Assembly (NCBI GenBank): GCA_964626405.1
Contig: CAZVFE010000002.1
Location: 1 to 57,523, forward strand
Length of the DNA stretch: 57,523 nucleotides
Origin: CAZVFE01 sp964626405
GTDB lineage: Bacteria > Bacteroidota > Bacteroidia > Cytophagales > Spirosomataceae
Direction of reading: 5' to 3'
The notes below the pieces were generated by a model. The model saw only the letters and a program-made list of their open reading frames with translations. It did no database searches and was not told the DNA's origin. The translations under genes were made by a program, and so were the position numbers. Each line of letters opens with the position of its first letter. Positions within the stretch are counted from its first letter, which is position 1. Below are positions 8,325 to 17,717 of this stretch, in pieces.

Positions 8325-8939
8325 TTATAATTTAATTCCTGAAAAACTTAAAAATGCAATTGCCATCAACCCCGTTACAATCATTGCCATTCCTAATCCT
8401 TGCAATGCTGGAGGGATTTTGGAATATTGTAAACGCTCTCTGATGGATGCTAATAAAACAATTGCTAAAAAGAAACCAATTCCTGTACCAAATGAAAAAA
8501 CAAATGTTTCAGAGAAATTATATTCCCTTTCCTGCATGAATAAGGAAGCTCCTAATATGGCACAATTTACAGTAATTAATGGGAGAAAAATTCCCAAAGA
8601 ACTATATAAGGCTGGAGCGAATTTTTCTACGATCATTTCTACTAATTGAACGGCCCCTGCAATAGTTGATATAAATAAGATAAAAGCTAAAAAGGTTAAA
8701 TCTACCGTTTTTAAGGATGGATGAATCCAAGCTAAGGCTCCATCTTTTAATAAATAATTTAGGATTATATAATTCAAAGGGGTAGTCAAAACCATTACAA
8801 AAATTACCGCTAAACCTAAACCAAAGGCAGTTTTTATTTTTTTTGATACCGCCAAATAAGAACACATACCCAAAAAGAACGCAAAAATTGCATTGTCCAC
8901 AAAAATTGACCTTACAAATAAACTTACTAAATGCTCCAT
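8325..8939 (-). CDS. nqrE: Na+-translocating NADH:quinone reductase subunit E
   Basis: A 204-residue integral membrane subunit with about six helices, homologous to NqrD and packing against it with opposite topology. It retains the conserved cysteines that help hold the intramembrane iron site: C26 in FFLGMCSYL and a second Cys in TVNCAILG. A typical [13 protein letters not shown] segment is present. It lies 4 nt downstream of nqrD. Confidence 0.96.
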   Translation of the reverse strand: MEHLVSLFVRSIFVDNAIFAFFLGMCSYLAVSKKIKTAFGLGLAVIFVMVLTTPLNYIILNYLLKDGALAWIHPSLKTVDLTFLAFILFISTIAGAVQLVEMIVEKFAPALYSSLGIFLPLITVNCAILGASLFMQEREYNFSETFVFSFGTGIGFFLAIVLLASIRERLQYSKIPPALQGLGMAMIVTGLMAIAFLSFSGIKL

Positions 8940-8943
8940 ACCT

Positions 8944-9570
8944 TTATGATATATTTTCTAATTTCTTGTTTCTTGATCTTTGTACCCAAATAATAATTCC
9001 AATGATATATAATGCAGCTGGAGGAAGCATCATTAATCCATTATTTACATAGCCATGTTCGTAGGCCCAGTCTGGAATCACTTGAATCCCAAACCATTTT
9101 CCTGCACCAAAAATTTCCCTTACCGAAGCTACAATTACCAAGATTATTCCATAACCAAATCCATTACCTAGTCCATCTAGTAAAGCCGGCATTGGTTTAT
9201 TTCCTAAGGCAAATGCCTCTAAACGTCCCATAACGATACAATTGGTAATTATCAATCCAACGAATACGGAAAGTTTTTTACTTATATCGAATAAATAAGC
9301 TTTTAAAACTTGATCCACAATTGTTACAAGAGTAGCTACGACAATTAATTGTACAATAATTCGAATTCTATTTGGGATTGATTTTCTAATCAAACTGATG
9401 ATTAAATTGGAAAAGCCAGTAACAAACATTACTCCCAAAGCCATAATAATCGCAGGTTTTACCTGTACAGTCACTGCTAATGCAGAACAAACTCCCAATA
9501 CCTGTACGGTAATCGGATTATTATCATCGAGCGGATCAGTAATGATTTTCAAATTTTTATTCCCTGCCAT
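8944..9570 (-). CDS. nqrD: Na+-translocating NADH:quinone reductase subunit D
   Basis: A 208-residue membrane subunit with six predicted helices. Diagnostic features are the N-terminal [22 protein letters not shown] (C28 is a conserved iron-site ligand), [16 protein letters not shown] with the second cysteine, and [15 protein letters not shown] positive loops. It lies between nqrC and nqrE with gaps of 3-4 nt, showing one transcript. Confidence 0.96.
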   Translation of the reverse strand: MAGNKNLKIITDPLDDNNPITVQVLGVCSALAVTVQVKPAIIMALGVMFVTGFSNLIISLIRKSIPNRIRIIVQLIVVATLVTIVDQVLKAYLFDISKKLSVFVGLIITNCIVMGRLEAFALGNKPMPALLDGLGNGFGYGIILVIVASVREIFGAGKWFGIQVIPDWAYEHGYVNNGLMMLPPAALYIIGIIIWVQRSRNKKLENIS

Positions 9571-9573
9571 GAC

Positions 9574-10275
9574 TTAATTTTTTATTTTTTTAAAATATGC
9601 TAAATAAGGTTTCACACAATTTTTTATCATATCATCCGTACCTGTAGACGTTATCGTTCCTCCTGAAATGGCATCTACTCTATTATCAGAAGTTAAATCT
9701 GATTTTGCAGTAAGTTTCATTACATTAACACTTACGAATTCTCCGGATTCTGATAAGATTTTTTTATTTTGAAATTGGGTTTGAAACGGTTTTTCTGCTA
9801 TTTCTGCTCCTAAACCTGGGGTTTCAGACTTATGATCGAAGAATGCCCCTTTAATCGAATTGAAATCCTGATTTATCGCGATATATCCCCAAATTGGGCC
9901 CCAAAGCCCAACGCCCCTTAAAGGAATTACGTAAGATTTATTCCCATTATCCTCTGTATAAATATAAAGTGGTAAATGTCTTTGAGAAGGATCTTTGTTT
10001 ATTTCATTTTTTAAATTTACCGTTGAAATATCGATATCCATTTGATCACCTTGGTCGTTCAATACCAATTCTTCAATTCTTTCTGAATAAATAGATTCTA
10101 TTTCTTGTGCATTTTCCGATTCAATTAAAACTGACTTTAGAATATTCTTTTTTGTATCTAAGGCTAAGTTTGAATCTTGTAATGGCTTCAAGGTTTCTGA
10201 TGTTAAAACCAGAATTATGGCTGTCAGTATGGATAAGCCAATTGCATAAATAAAGGTATATCGATTATTGTGCAT
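9574..10275 (-). CDS. nqrC: Na+-translocating NADH:quinone reductase subunit C
   Basis: A 233-residue subunit with one N-terminal transmembrane helix (about 8-28) and a periplasmic FMN-binding domain. The flavinylation motif is DAISGGT, with the predicted FMN-carrying threonine at T207, followed by ITSTGTDDM. The conserved GLWGPIWGYIAI and KSETPGLGAEI segments are also present. The start overlaps the 3' end of nqrB by 11 nt. ApbE from the same operon is the expected modifying enzyme. Confidence 0.96.
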   Translation of the reverse strand: MHNNRYTFIYAIGLSILTAIILVLTSETLKPLQDSNLALDTKKNILKSVLIESENAQEIESIYSERIEELVLNDQGDQMDIDISTVNLKNEINKDPSQRHLPLYIYTEDNGNKSYVIPLRGVGLWGPIWGYIAINQDFNSIKGAFFDHKSETPGLGAEIAEKPFQTQFQNKKILSESGEFVSVNVMKLTAKSDLTSDNRVDAISGGTITSTGTDDMIKNCVKPYLAYFKKIKN

Positions 10276-11425
10276 TTTTTAATCTCTTTTTTATATGTTG
10301 TTGAACAGCAATATGATCAATTAATGGGGCAAATACATTGAATAATAAAATACTTAACATCATTCCCTCTGGATAGGCTGGATTAAAAACTCTTAAAATA
10401 ACCGTAAATGCACCAATTAATAATCCATAAATAATTTTACCTTGTGGGGTATGCGCTGCAGAAACAGGGTCAGTTGCCATAAATATTGCTCCAAAGGCAA
10501 ATCCGCCAATTAATAGATGATTTAAAGCAGGCATGTGCATGGCATGATTTAAATTATCTGCAGGAGCCAAAATATTCATCAATAATCCCATTAAATATCC
10601 TCCAAGAAATACGGAGATAATAATTCTGGAACTTCCAACTCCCGTAAACATTAAGACTGCAGCTCCAATCAAAGCGGCTAATACGGATGTTTCACCAATA
10701 GATCCTTTTTCAAATCCAAGAAATAAATCTTCCCAAGGCTGAATTTGATGAAAATTTGAATCAAAGGCCACCAAATTTGTTGCACCAGAAAAGGCATCTA
10801 GAAGAGCATGACCTTCTTCCGGACTTAAATCAACCCAAATTTCTCCAGACATATAAGCTGGAAAAGCAAAAAATAAAAATGCTCGAGCCAATAAGGCAGG
10901 ATTCATGAAATTATATCCAGTTCCTCCAAAGATTTCCTTTCCTAAAACGGTACAAAAAACGGCAGAAAGTGCTACCATCCACAAGGGGATGGTTACGGGT
11001 AAGGTTAGAGGAATCAATAATCCAGTTACTAAATAACCTTCACTTAGGGAATGACCTCTTTTTACGGCAAAAATAAACTCAACGCCTAACCCTACTGTAT
11101 AAGATACCGCTAAAATTGGTATAATTTTTTCTGCGCCAAAAAGTAAATTATCTATTATGCTCGATTCAATTCCATATGCTAAATAATGTTGGTACCCAGC
11201 ATTCCACATGCCGAAAATAAGACATGGTACAAGGGCAAATATGACCGTTACCATAGTTCTTTTTAAATCTACACCATCTTTGATATGTACACCAGATTTA
11301 GTGGTTTCATCAGGAACAAAAAAGATTGTTTCAAATGATTCAAATACTGGATGATATTTTTCGAGCTTTCCACCTTTTTCAAATTTTGGTCTAAGGCCAT
11401 CAAAAATATTTTTTAATAATTTCAT
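10265..11425 (-). CDS. nqrB: Na+-translocating NADH:quinone reductase subunit B
   Basis: A 386-residue polytopic subunit that forms the sodium pathway and carries a covalent FMN. The flavinylation motif DAFSGAT is present, with the predicted FMN threonine at T216. The conserved cytoplasmic segment KYHPVFESFETIFF and the helix region MATDPVSAAHTPQGKIIYG are recognisable. It is separated from nqrA by one nucleotide and overlaps nqrC. Confidence 0.97.
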   Translation of the reverse strand: MKLLKNIFDGLRPKFEKGGKLEKYHPVFESFETIFFVPDETTKSGVHIKDGVDLKRTMVTVIFALVPCLIFGMWNAGYQHYLAYGIESSIIDNLLFGAEKIIPILAVSYTVGLGVEFIFAVKRGHSLSEGYLVTGLLIPLTLPVTIPLWMVALSAVFCTVLGKEIFGGTGYNFMNPALLARAFLFFAFPAYMSGEIWVDLSPEEGHALLDAFSGATNLVAFDSNFHQIQPWEDLFLGFEKGSIGETSVLAALIGAAVLMFTGVGSSRIIISVFLGGYLMGLLMNILAPADNLNHAMHMPALNHLLIGGFAFGAIFMATDPVSAAHTPQGKIIYGLLIGAFTVILRVFNPAYPEGMMLSILLFNVFAPLIDHIAVQQHIKKRLKNAQ

Positions 11426-11426
11426 A

Positions 11427-12755
11427 TTAACTTTCTGATTTTAATAAATCTAAACCTTCTCTTACAATTTTTTGAACATCAATTTTCGAGGAACAAACAA
11501 ATTCACAAAGTGCTAAATCCTCTTCTATTACCTCGGTAATTCCTAGCGCCTCCATTTTTTCTATATCCTTTGAAAGAATTGCTTTTAATAATTGAACAGG
11601 CATAATATTCATTGGTAAAACCTTTTCATATTGCCCGGATACAACAAATGGCCTTTGTTCTCCATGAGTATTGGTATCAACTCTGAATTTTTTATTCTTT
11701 AAAATCCAAGAGAATAAAGTTTTTGAAAGGCTAAGTTTTTCAAAGGAAGGTAAAACCCAACCCATAAATTCTTTATACCTTCCTTCAGGTATTATCGTTA
11801 TTTGTTTTGAATGGAAGGAAAGATAATCGTTTTTTGGTGATGATTTTCCCGTCAGTACATTTCCTTGGATATACCTGTTTTCCTCTCCTTGAGCATACCT
11901 TTTATATATTGGATCAAGAGATTGTCCAATTTTTAATTTTAAATATTCTGGATTGTTTACTTGAGATCCTGTAATTGGAATAATTCTCTCAGTATTAAAT
12001 TCTCCATTTATAAGTATATTCCCTAGCAATAAGATATTTTGAACATCCACCGTCCATGCTAATTGTCCGGGCATTACGGGTGAAATATGGTGAATTTGAA
12101 TGCCAACATTTCCTGCAGGATGTGGCCCCGAGAATTCATGAATTTCACCTAGTTTAAATAAGGCTTCTGTATCTTTTTTGGCTCCAATATGTAAGTTCCC
12201 TTCCGCCAGGGCATGAATCATTTCTAGTCCTTTATTGAAAGCCTCCTGGTTTCCTTGGATTAAATAACTAAGGTCTGGTGCAAGAGGTGAGGAATCAAAA
12301 CCGGAAATAAAAATCCCCTTTGGCGTATCATTTGGATTTGCGATACAACCAAATGGTCTTTGTTGAATTATCCACCATAGATTGGTCTCTAAAAGGAATT
12401 TTTGAATATTTTCTTTGGTTAATTTCCCTGTAAATTTGCACTTTTCAAATACTTGTTTTTTGTCAGATAAAATCTTGATTGCAAGAACAATTCTTTTGGG
12501 TCCACGTAAAATCTCCTGTACTTTTCCTGAAACAGTGGAGGGAAATTTTATATTTGGTTGATTTTTATCGAAAAATAAGGCCTGTCCTGCTTTTACTTTA
12601 TCTCCTTCCTTTACAATCAACTTCGGATTAATTGATTCAAAATCAGTAGGTTTAAATCCAAATAATTCATCAGGTTCAATTTCATTAATTTGTTTTTCGG
12701 CTTCTCCTAAAAGGCTAAGGTTAAAACCTTTTTTTAGGCTAATTTTCTTTCCCAT
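11427..12755 (-). CDS. nqrA: Na+-translocating NADH:quinone reductase subunit A
   Basis: A 442-residue cytoplasmic-face subunit without membrane helices. Family landmarks are KVKAGQALFFDK, FPSTVSGKVQEI (biotinyl-like barrel), SPLAPDLSYL, SGPHPAGNVGIQIHHI and the C-terminal CEFVCSSKIDVQKIVREGL. It is the first gene of the operon nqrABCDEF-apbE, with a well-formed promoter about 50 nt upstream. Confidence 0.96.
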   Translation of the reverse strand: MGKKISLKKGFNLSLLGEAEKQINEIEPDELFGFKPTDFESINPKLIVKEGDKVKAGQALFFDKNQPNIKFPSTVSGKVQEILRGPKRIVLAIKILSDKKQVFEKCKFTGKLTKENIQKFLLETNLWWIIQQRPFGCIANPNDTPKGIFISGFDSSPLAPDLSYLIQGNQEAFNKGLEMIHALAEGNLHIGAKKDTEALFKLGEIHEFSGPHPAGNVGIQIHHISPVMPGQLAWTVDVQNILLLGNILINGEFNTERIIPITGSQVNNPEYLKLKIGQSLDPIYKRYAQGEENRYIQGNVLTGKSSPKNDYLSFHSKQITIIPEGRYKEFMGWVLPSFEKLSLSKTLFSWILKNKKFRVDTNTHGEQRPFVVSGQYEKVLPMNIMPVQLLKAILSKDIEKMEALGITEVIEEDLALCEFVCSSKIDVQKIVREGLDLLKSES

Positions 12756-12804
12756 TTATAATCTAAGGTTTAGAGGTTTTGGGTTTTTTAATACGCTTGC
12801 CTTA

Positions 12805-12834
12805 CAAAGTTATATTTTATCTAAAAATATCAAA
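12805..12834 (-). promoter_or_regulatory. Promoter of the nqr operon
   Basis: On the minus strand, TAACTTTG (12805-12812) matches the -7 consensus TAnnTTTG. A TTTG (12831-12834) lies 18 nt upstream as the -33 element, essentially the ideal Bacteroidota spacing. Transcription would start near 12799, giving a leader of about 45 nt before nqrA. Confidence 0.7.
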
Positions 12835-12863
12835 ATTTTAAATATAATTTTTATTCAATTTAA

Positions 12864-12882
12864 TATTTGTAAATTACAAATA
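12864..12882. promoter_or_regulatory. Perfect 19-bp palindrome between nqrA and the DUF1080 operon
   Basis: TATTTGTAA, one central A, then TTACAAATA: a perfect inverted repeat with 9-bp arms. It lies about 30 nt upstream of the nqr -33 element and about 48 nt before the divergent DUF1080 start. The position and perfect dyad suggest a dimeric regulator's operator controlling one or both directions. The regulator is unknown. Confidence 0.5.
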
Positions 12883-12930
12883 CTCGAAAAAATATCGTAA
12901 TTTCAATTTGTATTATTTTAATAAAAAATC

Positions 12931-13620
12931 ATGAATTATACTTTCTTGAAAACGATTAAATTTTTCATTTTATCCTTCTTCTTATTTTTAATTTTACAGT
13001 CTTGTAATAAGTTTGAAAAAGTCCAAAATTCTGATTGGACTCCCTTATTTAATGGGAAAAATTTAGCGGGGTGGAAGCATATTGGTGAAGGGGAACATTA
13101 TGTAGAAGATAGTTTGATTAAGTCTAGAGGGGGGATGGGTTTATTGTATTGGCAAAAGGAAAAATTGGGGAATTGTAGAATTAAGGTAGTCTATAGAATG
13201 CGAGATACTTTAGATAATTCTGGTGTTTTTATACGAATTCCTGTGGAGCCTGTGGAGGCTTGGATGCCCATTCATTATGGTTATGAAGTTCAAATTGATA
13301 ATCATCCAGAAATATGGGGAGAGGATGAATATCATTATACTGGAACCTTGTATTCCTTAACTAAGCCTAGGGTAAAAAATGGGAAACCTGGCCCAGAATG
13401 GAACACCTTTATTATTAGTTTAATTGAAGATAAAACGATAGTTGAAGTTAATGGTGATACCATGACAGTTTATAAAGAGGGAGATAAAGTTCCAGAAAGG
13501 ATATTTGATTTTGAACCAATTCGCTCCCCAAGACCCAATGAGGGTTATATTGGATTGCAAAATCATGATGAAGAAAATGTTGTTTTTTTCAAAGAAATTT
13601 CGATTCAAAAATTAAATTAA
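12931..13620 (+). CDS. DUF1080 lipoprotein (3-keto-glycoside hydrolase/lyase family)
   Basis: A 229-residue lipoprotein (lipobox ILQSC) with a single DUF1080 (3-keto-disaccharide hydrolase, PF06439-type) jelly-roll domain. Signature segments are WTPLFNGKNLAGWKH at the start, LDNSGVFIRIP, GYEVQIDNH, the TGTLYSL loop, WNTFIISL and GYIGLQNH. Family members cleave glycosides whose sugar has been oxidised at C3. The next gene, 1 nt downstream, is an exported Gfo/Idh oxidoreductase and the third a sugar-type permease. The inferred unit is therefore oxidise, cleave, import. The specific substrate is unknown. Confidence 0.88.
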   Translation: MNYTFLKTIKFFILSFFLFLILQSCNKFEKVQNSDWTPLFNGKNLAGWKHIGEGEHYVEDSLIKSRGGMGLLYWQKEKLGNCRIKVVYRMRDTLDNSGVFIRIPVEPVEAWMPIHYGYEVQIDNHPEIWGEDEYHYTGTLYSLTKPRVKNGKPGPEWNTFIISLIEDKTIVEVNGDTMTVYKEGDKVPERIFDFEPIRSPRPNEGYIGLQNHDEENVVFFKEISIQKLN

Positions 13621-13621
13621 A

Positions 13622-15109
13622 ATGCAAAATTCAAAAACTACTACTCGGAGAAAATTTATTCAATCTACCTCAAAAATTGCGGCGGTTTTTTCAATTTTAC
13701 CTAGTAATACAATTAGCGGATTAGGTCATGTACCTCCATCTGATAAGGTGTATTTAGCAGCTATTGGATGTGGAGGAGAAGGAGCTGCGGATATTTCAAC
13801 TTTCATGAAAAGTCCGAAAAAGAATGTAGTCATTTCACATTTATGTGATGTAGATTTAAGGATGGCGACAGAAATGCGTTCTCGATTTTCAAAAGCAAAA
13901 TTTTTTGAGGATTGGAGGGAATTATTTGATCAGGAAAATAAGAATTTTGATGCAGTAACAGTGGCAATCCCAGATCATAACCATGCAGTGGTTGGTTTAG
14001 CTGCTATGCAATTGAAAAAGCATTTATATCTTCAAAAGCCATTAACGCATGATATTTATGAGGCGAGGATTTTAACAGAAGCAGCAGCAAAATATAAAGT
14101 TGTAACACAAATGGGAGACCAAGGTTCTTCCACTGAAGGTCTTCAAACCTTAAGAGAATGGATGGAGGCCGATTTGCTCGGGGATATTCAAAAGGTTTAT
14201 TGTTGGACGGATCGTCCGGTTTGGCCACAGGGTATTCAATGGCCTAAGGATCGTCCCCCTATTCCAAAGGAATTAAACTGGGATTTATGGTTAGGTACAG
14301 CACCTGATACGGATTATATAGAGAATTTAGTCCCTTTTAATTGGCGTGGATGGTGGAGGTTTGGTACAGGAGCCTTAGGGGATATGGGGTGCCATATTAT
14401 TGGACCACCTTTTAAATTATTGAAACTAGGTTATCCAAAGGAAGTCTCTGGTTCGGCATCAACTATTTATGATGGAATATTTTCGGAGGCCATTTATCCT
14501 GAATCTGGCCCAGTTTCATGTTCTTTAAAATTTAAGTATGATATGCCGGATGGGAAGGAATTGGATTTATACTGGATGGATGGAGGTATTACACCAGAAT
14601 TTCCTGATGAATTAAAAGATGAAAACATGAATTTAGTCATGGGTGATTGGCCAAATTTTGGAGATTATGAGGGGGCAACCTTATTTATTGGTACGAAAGG
14701 AAAGGCCGCTTGTGGTTGGGGTGGAAGAAATCCAGTTTTATTGCCTTTAAAGCGTAATGAAGAAATTAATATTCCTAAAAAATACCCTCGAGTTGAGGGT
14801 GGGGCGGATGGTCATTATTGGCAATTTATTGATGCATGTATTGCGGGTTATGGTAAAGCAGAATTAAGTTCTCCCTTTGAGGATTATGCCGGGCCATTAA
14901 CTGAAACTGTTTTGATGGGGAATTTATTATTAAGAAGTTTTAATATTCGTGAGAAAGAAACTAGGATTGATCCAGTTTATGGGAAAATGGAGTCTTATAA
15001 ATTCCCAACAAGATATAGGAAATTAATTTGGGATGGTCCGAATATGCGGGTTACTAATTTTGAGGAGGCTAATCAATTTGTTAGGAGAGAATATAGAAAG
15101 GGCTGGTAA
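13622..15109 (+). CDS. Tat-exported Gfo/Idh/MocA family oxidoreductase
   Basis: A 495-residue NAD(P)-dependent sugar oxidoreductase. The N-terminus carries a twin-arginine signal (TTRRKFIQSTSKIA), so the folded, cofactor-loaded enzyme is probably exported. The Rossmann domain starts near residue 40 (AAIGCGGEGA), and the family lysine is K139 in LQKPLTHD. The C-terminal domain has WRGWWRFGTGALGDMGCH. Related enzymes dehydrogenate or dehydrate sugars, and those next to DUF1080 proteins are candidates for 3-dehydrogenation of glycosides. The start ATG lies 1 nt after the DUF1080 stop. It is a clear paralogue of the gene at 34134. Confidence 0.9.
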   Translation: MQNSKTTTRRKFIQSTSKIAAVFSILPSNTISGLGHVPPSDKVYLAAIGCGGEGAADISTFMKSPKKNVVISHLCDVDLRMATEMRSRFSKAKFFEDWRELFDQENKNFDAVTVAIPDHNHAVVGLAAMQLKKHLYLQKPLTHDIYEARILTEAAAKYKVVTQMGDQGSSTEGLQTLREWMEADLLGDIQKVYCWTDRPVWPQGIQWPKDRPPIPKELNWDLWLGTAPDTDYIENLVPFNWRGWWRFGTGALGDMGCHIIGPPFKLLKLGYPKEVSGSASTIYDGIFSEAIYPESGPVSCSLKFKYDMPDGKELDLYWMDGGITPEFPDELKDENMNLVMGDWPNFGDYEGATLFIGTKGKAACGWGGRNPVLLPLKRNEEINIPKKYPRVEGGADGHYWQFIDACIAGYGKAELSSPFEDYAGPLTETVLMGNLLLRSFNIREKETRIDPVYGKMESYKFPTRYRKLIWDGPNMRVTNFEEANQFVRREYRKGW

Positions 15110-15110
15110 A

Positions 15111-16289
15111 ATGAGAAATAATACTTTAGTATTTTTAATATTATTGATTTGGTTTGTGATTTCCTTTATTACAAATATTTTAGGACCGATCATGCCTGCA
15201 ATTATCGATACCTACCATTTAAGTTTAACCTTAGCCGCATTTTTGCCTTTTTCATTTTTTTTAGCATTTGGCATAATGTCTATACCTTCTAGTATTATTC
15301 TAGAGAAATTTGGACCAAAAGCCTCATTGCTTACTGCCTTTTCAATGATATTGCTTGGGTCTTTATTATTTTCTTTATTTCCTATTTATGCAAATGCTTT
15401 AATTTCATTATTTGTCATTGGAATTGGAATGGCCATGTTGCAGGTAGTAATTACTCCTATGATGCGTATTGCTGGTGGTGAGCAAAACTTTGCATTTTAT
15501 GCGGTTTTGTCCCAATTAGTTTTTGGTTTTGGTTCTTTTTTGAGTCCGCGAGTTTATATTTATTTTGTTTCTGATTCCGGCCTAGGCCTTGAATGGTATC
15601 AATTATATTGGTTATTTTCCGTGGTGACATTCATCATGTTAGGAATTTTTTATTTTAAAAGTCTGCCCTTAATTCAATTAAAAAGAGAAGAGCGTGCAGG
15701 TACTTTAGAGGTTTATCGTGGCTTATGGCGGAAAAGAATGGTTAGATTATATTTTTTAGGAATGTTATCTTATGTAGGAATTGAGCAAGGAGTTTCAAAT
15801 TGGATTTCAAAGTTCTTAGAAACGGAACATCATCTTAGTCCTGAGGTTGAGGGTGCCGAGACTATCATGTATTATTGGGGGATGATGTCTGTAGGAGCTT
15901 TATTAGGTTTAATTTTATTGAAATTATTTGATCAAAGAGAAGTCTTAAAATATTCGAGTCTTTTTACAATTGTATTTTTATTACTTGCCTTATTGGGCTC
16001 AAAAGAAATAGCTTTAATGAGTTTTCCTCTTATTGGATTTTTTATTTCGGGAATGTATTCAATTGTATTTTCTTTGGCTTTAAATTCTATAGAAGAGAAT
16101 CATGGGGCGTTTTCAGGAATTATTTGTACTGGAATATTTGGAGGAAGTTTAATTCCATTAATAGTTGGGACTTTAGGGGATATTTTTAAATTAAAAATAG
16201 GGATGAGTTTTATTCTCATCCCTATCATTTATTTGTTTATTATGTCATTATGGGCAAAGCCATTAATTAATAATAAGAAGATTTTTTAA
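15111..16289 (+). CDS. MFS sugar transporter (FHS-like)
   Basis: A 392-residue permease with about 12 hydrophobic helices. The frame is open further upstream to 15033, but that region overlaps the preceding Gfo/Idh gene, and the ATG at 15111, directly after its stop, gives a normal MFS N-terminus, so that start is chosen. Recognisable features are GPIMPAIIDTYHLS in TM1-2, a DRxGRR-like loop position occupied by ILEKFGPK, FGFGSFLSP, and FGGSLIPLIVGTLGD in TM11. This resembles the fucose/glucose/galactose permease (FHS) group. It presumably imports sugar released by the two upstream exported enzymes. Confidence 0.85.
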   Translation: MRNNTLVFLILLIWFVISFITNILGPIMPAIIDTYHLSLTLAAFLPFSFFLAFGIMSIPSSIILEKFGPKASLLTAFSMILLGSLLFSLFPIYANALISLFVIGIGMAMLQVVITPMMRIAGGEQNFAFYAVLSQLVFGFGSFLSPRVYIYFVSDSGLGLEWYQLYWLFSVVTFIMLGIFYFKSLPLIQLKREERAGTLEVYRGLWRKRMVRLYFLGMLSYVGIEQGVSNWISKFLETEHHLSPEVEGAETIMYYWGMMSVGALLGLILLKLFDQREVLKYSSLFTIVFLLLALLGSKEIALMSFPLIGFFISGMYSIVFSLALNSIEENHGAFSGIICTGIFGGSLIPLIVGTLGDIFKLKIGMSFILIPIIYLFIMSLWAKPLINNKKIF

Positions 16290-16322
16290 ACTTAACCTCG
16301 GATGGTCTTTCTTTATTTAAAT

Positions 16323-17705
16323 TTATTTTTCTTCTTTTTTAGGAGCAACCAAATCTCCTTCTTTTAATTTTTTCGAAACCATGGCATAAGGTCCGACGAT
16401 AACCTCATCTCCCTCTTTTAGTCCTTCTAAGATTTCAATATTTTCGAAATCAGAGATTCCGGTTTTTACAACAACTTTCTTAGCTTTTCCATTTTCAGAG
16501 ATGAAAACTACTTCTTGAATATCTTCTTTTTCTTTTAGTATTTGTTTTTCTGATTCAACAACAGTAGTTTCTTCTTCTTCTCCTTCTTTTACCTCTTTAT
16601 CTGTTTCTTCATCCTTCATTTCATCATTCATGTTACGTGTGGTAACTGCAGAGATAGGAAGGGTAAGAATATTTTTCTTTGTTTTTGTTTTTATTTCTAC
16701 TGATGCGCTCATTCCAGGTTTTAAGGGGAATGATTTTTTTCCTTTAATTAAATCAGCATAAGAACTTCTTAAAACTCTTATTTTTACTTCAAATTCAGTA
16801 ACTGCATCTGTAGAAACCGTACCAGTTCCAGTATTATTTGCTGAGCTTGCAATTTCATAAACTATTCCTGAGAATTTTCTTTCAGTTTGGCTGAAGGCAT
16901 CAACATCAATTGAAACGGTATCTCCTAATTTAACGCGAGTGATATCGTTTTCATTTACGTTCACTCTTACTTCCATATTATTTAAATTCGCGATTCTCAA
17001 CATTTCTGTACCAGCCATTTGAGTAGTACCAACTACCCTTTCCCCTAATTCTACATTCAACTGGGAAATAATTCCGGATTGAGGAGCATAAATAGTGGTT
17101 TTAGTAAGGTTAGTTTGTGCTTCTTTTAAGGCAGCTTCCGAACTTTTTACATTGTACAAGGCAGCATTTACATTTGCTTTAGCGGATTCTAAATCTTGTA
17201 AGGCTACATTATAGGTAGAAGTGAATTGATCAAAATCTGATTTTGATATCACTTTATCTGCAAATAGTTTTTTATTTCTGTCATAGTCATTTTTTGCTTT
17301 TTCTAAACGGGCATTAGATTGAGCTAAAAGGGCTTTACTTTGTTCATGATTTGCCTTCATGGAATTAAGTTGAGCCTCAGACCTAGCTAATAAAGATTCA
17401 TAATTGTCAGGACGAATTTTCAATAATTTTTGACCTCTCACTACAGAATCTCCTTCGTTTACGAGTAATTCCACAATTTCTCCGGATACGTCTGGAGCTA
17501 ATTTAACTTCTACCTCTGGTTGAATTTTGCCAGATGCAGAAACAATTTCTGTAATGGTAGATTTTTGAACTTTTCCTAATTCAATTTCGGTCGGATCTTC
17601 TTTTCCAATCCATCCAGCACTTTTTGCAATCATTAAAATTGCAAATAATCCGACAACGGAAGCAGCTAGGATAATCCAAGTTTTTTTGTTCTTGTTTTGT
17701 GCCAT
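16323..17705 (-). CDS. HlyD/MacA-type periplasmic adaptor
   Basis: A 460-residue membrane-fusion protein. It has an N-terminal anchor helix (about 9-27), a lipoyl/beta-barrel half (VEVKLAPDVSGEIVELLV), a long alpha-hairpin coiled coil (about 90-200), the second lipoyl motif TIYAPQSGIISQL, and a membrane-proximal domain. Between about residues 355 and 395 there is a strongly acidic Glu/Lys-rich insert that is unusual for the family. It follows the tolC-like gene by 12 nt. No MacB-type ABC permease or RND pump lies next to it, so the third component must be encoded elsewhere. Confidence 0.88.
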   Translation of the reverse strand: MAQNKNKKTWIILAASVVGLFAILMIAKSAGWIGKEDPTEIELGKVQKSTITEIVSASGKIQPEVEVKLAPDVSGEIVELLVNEGDSVVRGQKLLKIRPDNYESLLARSEAQLNSMKANHEQSKALLAQSNARLEKAKNDYDRNKKLFADKVISKSDFDQFTSTYNVALQDLESAKANVNAALYNVKSSEAALKEAQTNLTKTTIYAPQSGIISQLNVELGERVVGTTQMAGTEMLRIANLNNMEVRVNVNENDITRVKLGDTVSIDVDAFSQTERKFSGIVYEIASSANNTGTGTVSTDAVTEFEVKIRVLRSSYADLIKGKKSFPLKPGMSASVEIKTKTKKNILTLPISAVTTRNMNDEMKDEETDKEVKEGEEEETTVVESEKQILKEKEDIQEVVFISENGKAKKVVVKTGISDFENIEILEGLKEGDEVIVGPYAMVSKKLKEGDLVAPKKEEK

Positions 17706-17717
17706 TTTGGGTAATTT

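Noticed and set aside
8030..8335. 101-residue plus-strand frame over the nqrF 5' end
   Set aside because: Antisense to the ferredoxin domain of NqrF; its proline-rich start mirrors the cluster-binding glycines.
12931..12931. A strict TAnnTTTG promoter for the DUF1080 operon in 12840-12930
   Set aside because: The nearest octamers (AATATTTG and TCAATTTG) each miss a consensus base; no firm promoter was called.
15033..15110. Upstream extension of the MFS gene by 26 codons
   Set aside because: It would overlap the Gfo/Idh coding sequence and place a basic segment before the normal first helix; ATG 15111 directly after the stop is better.
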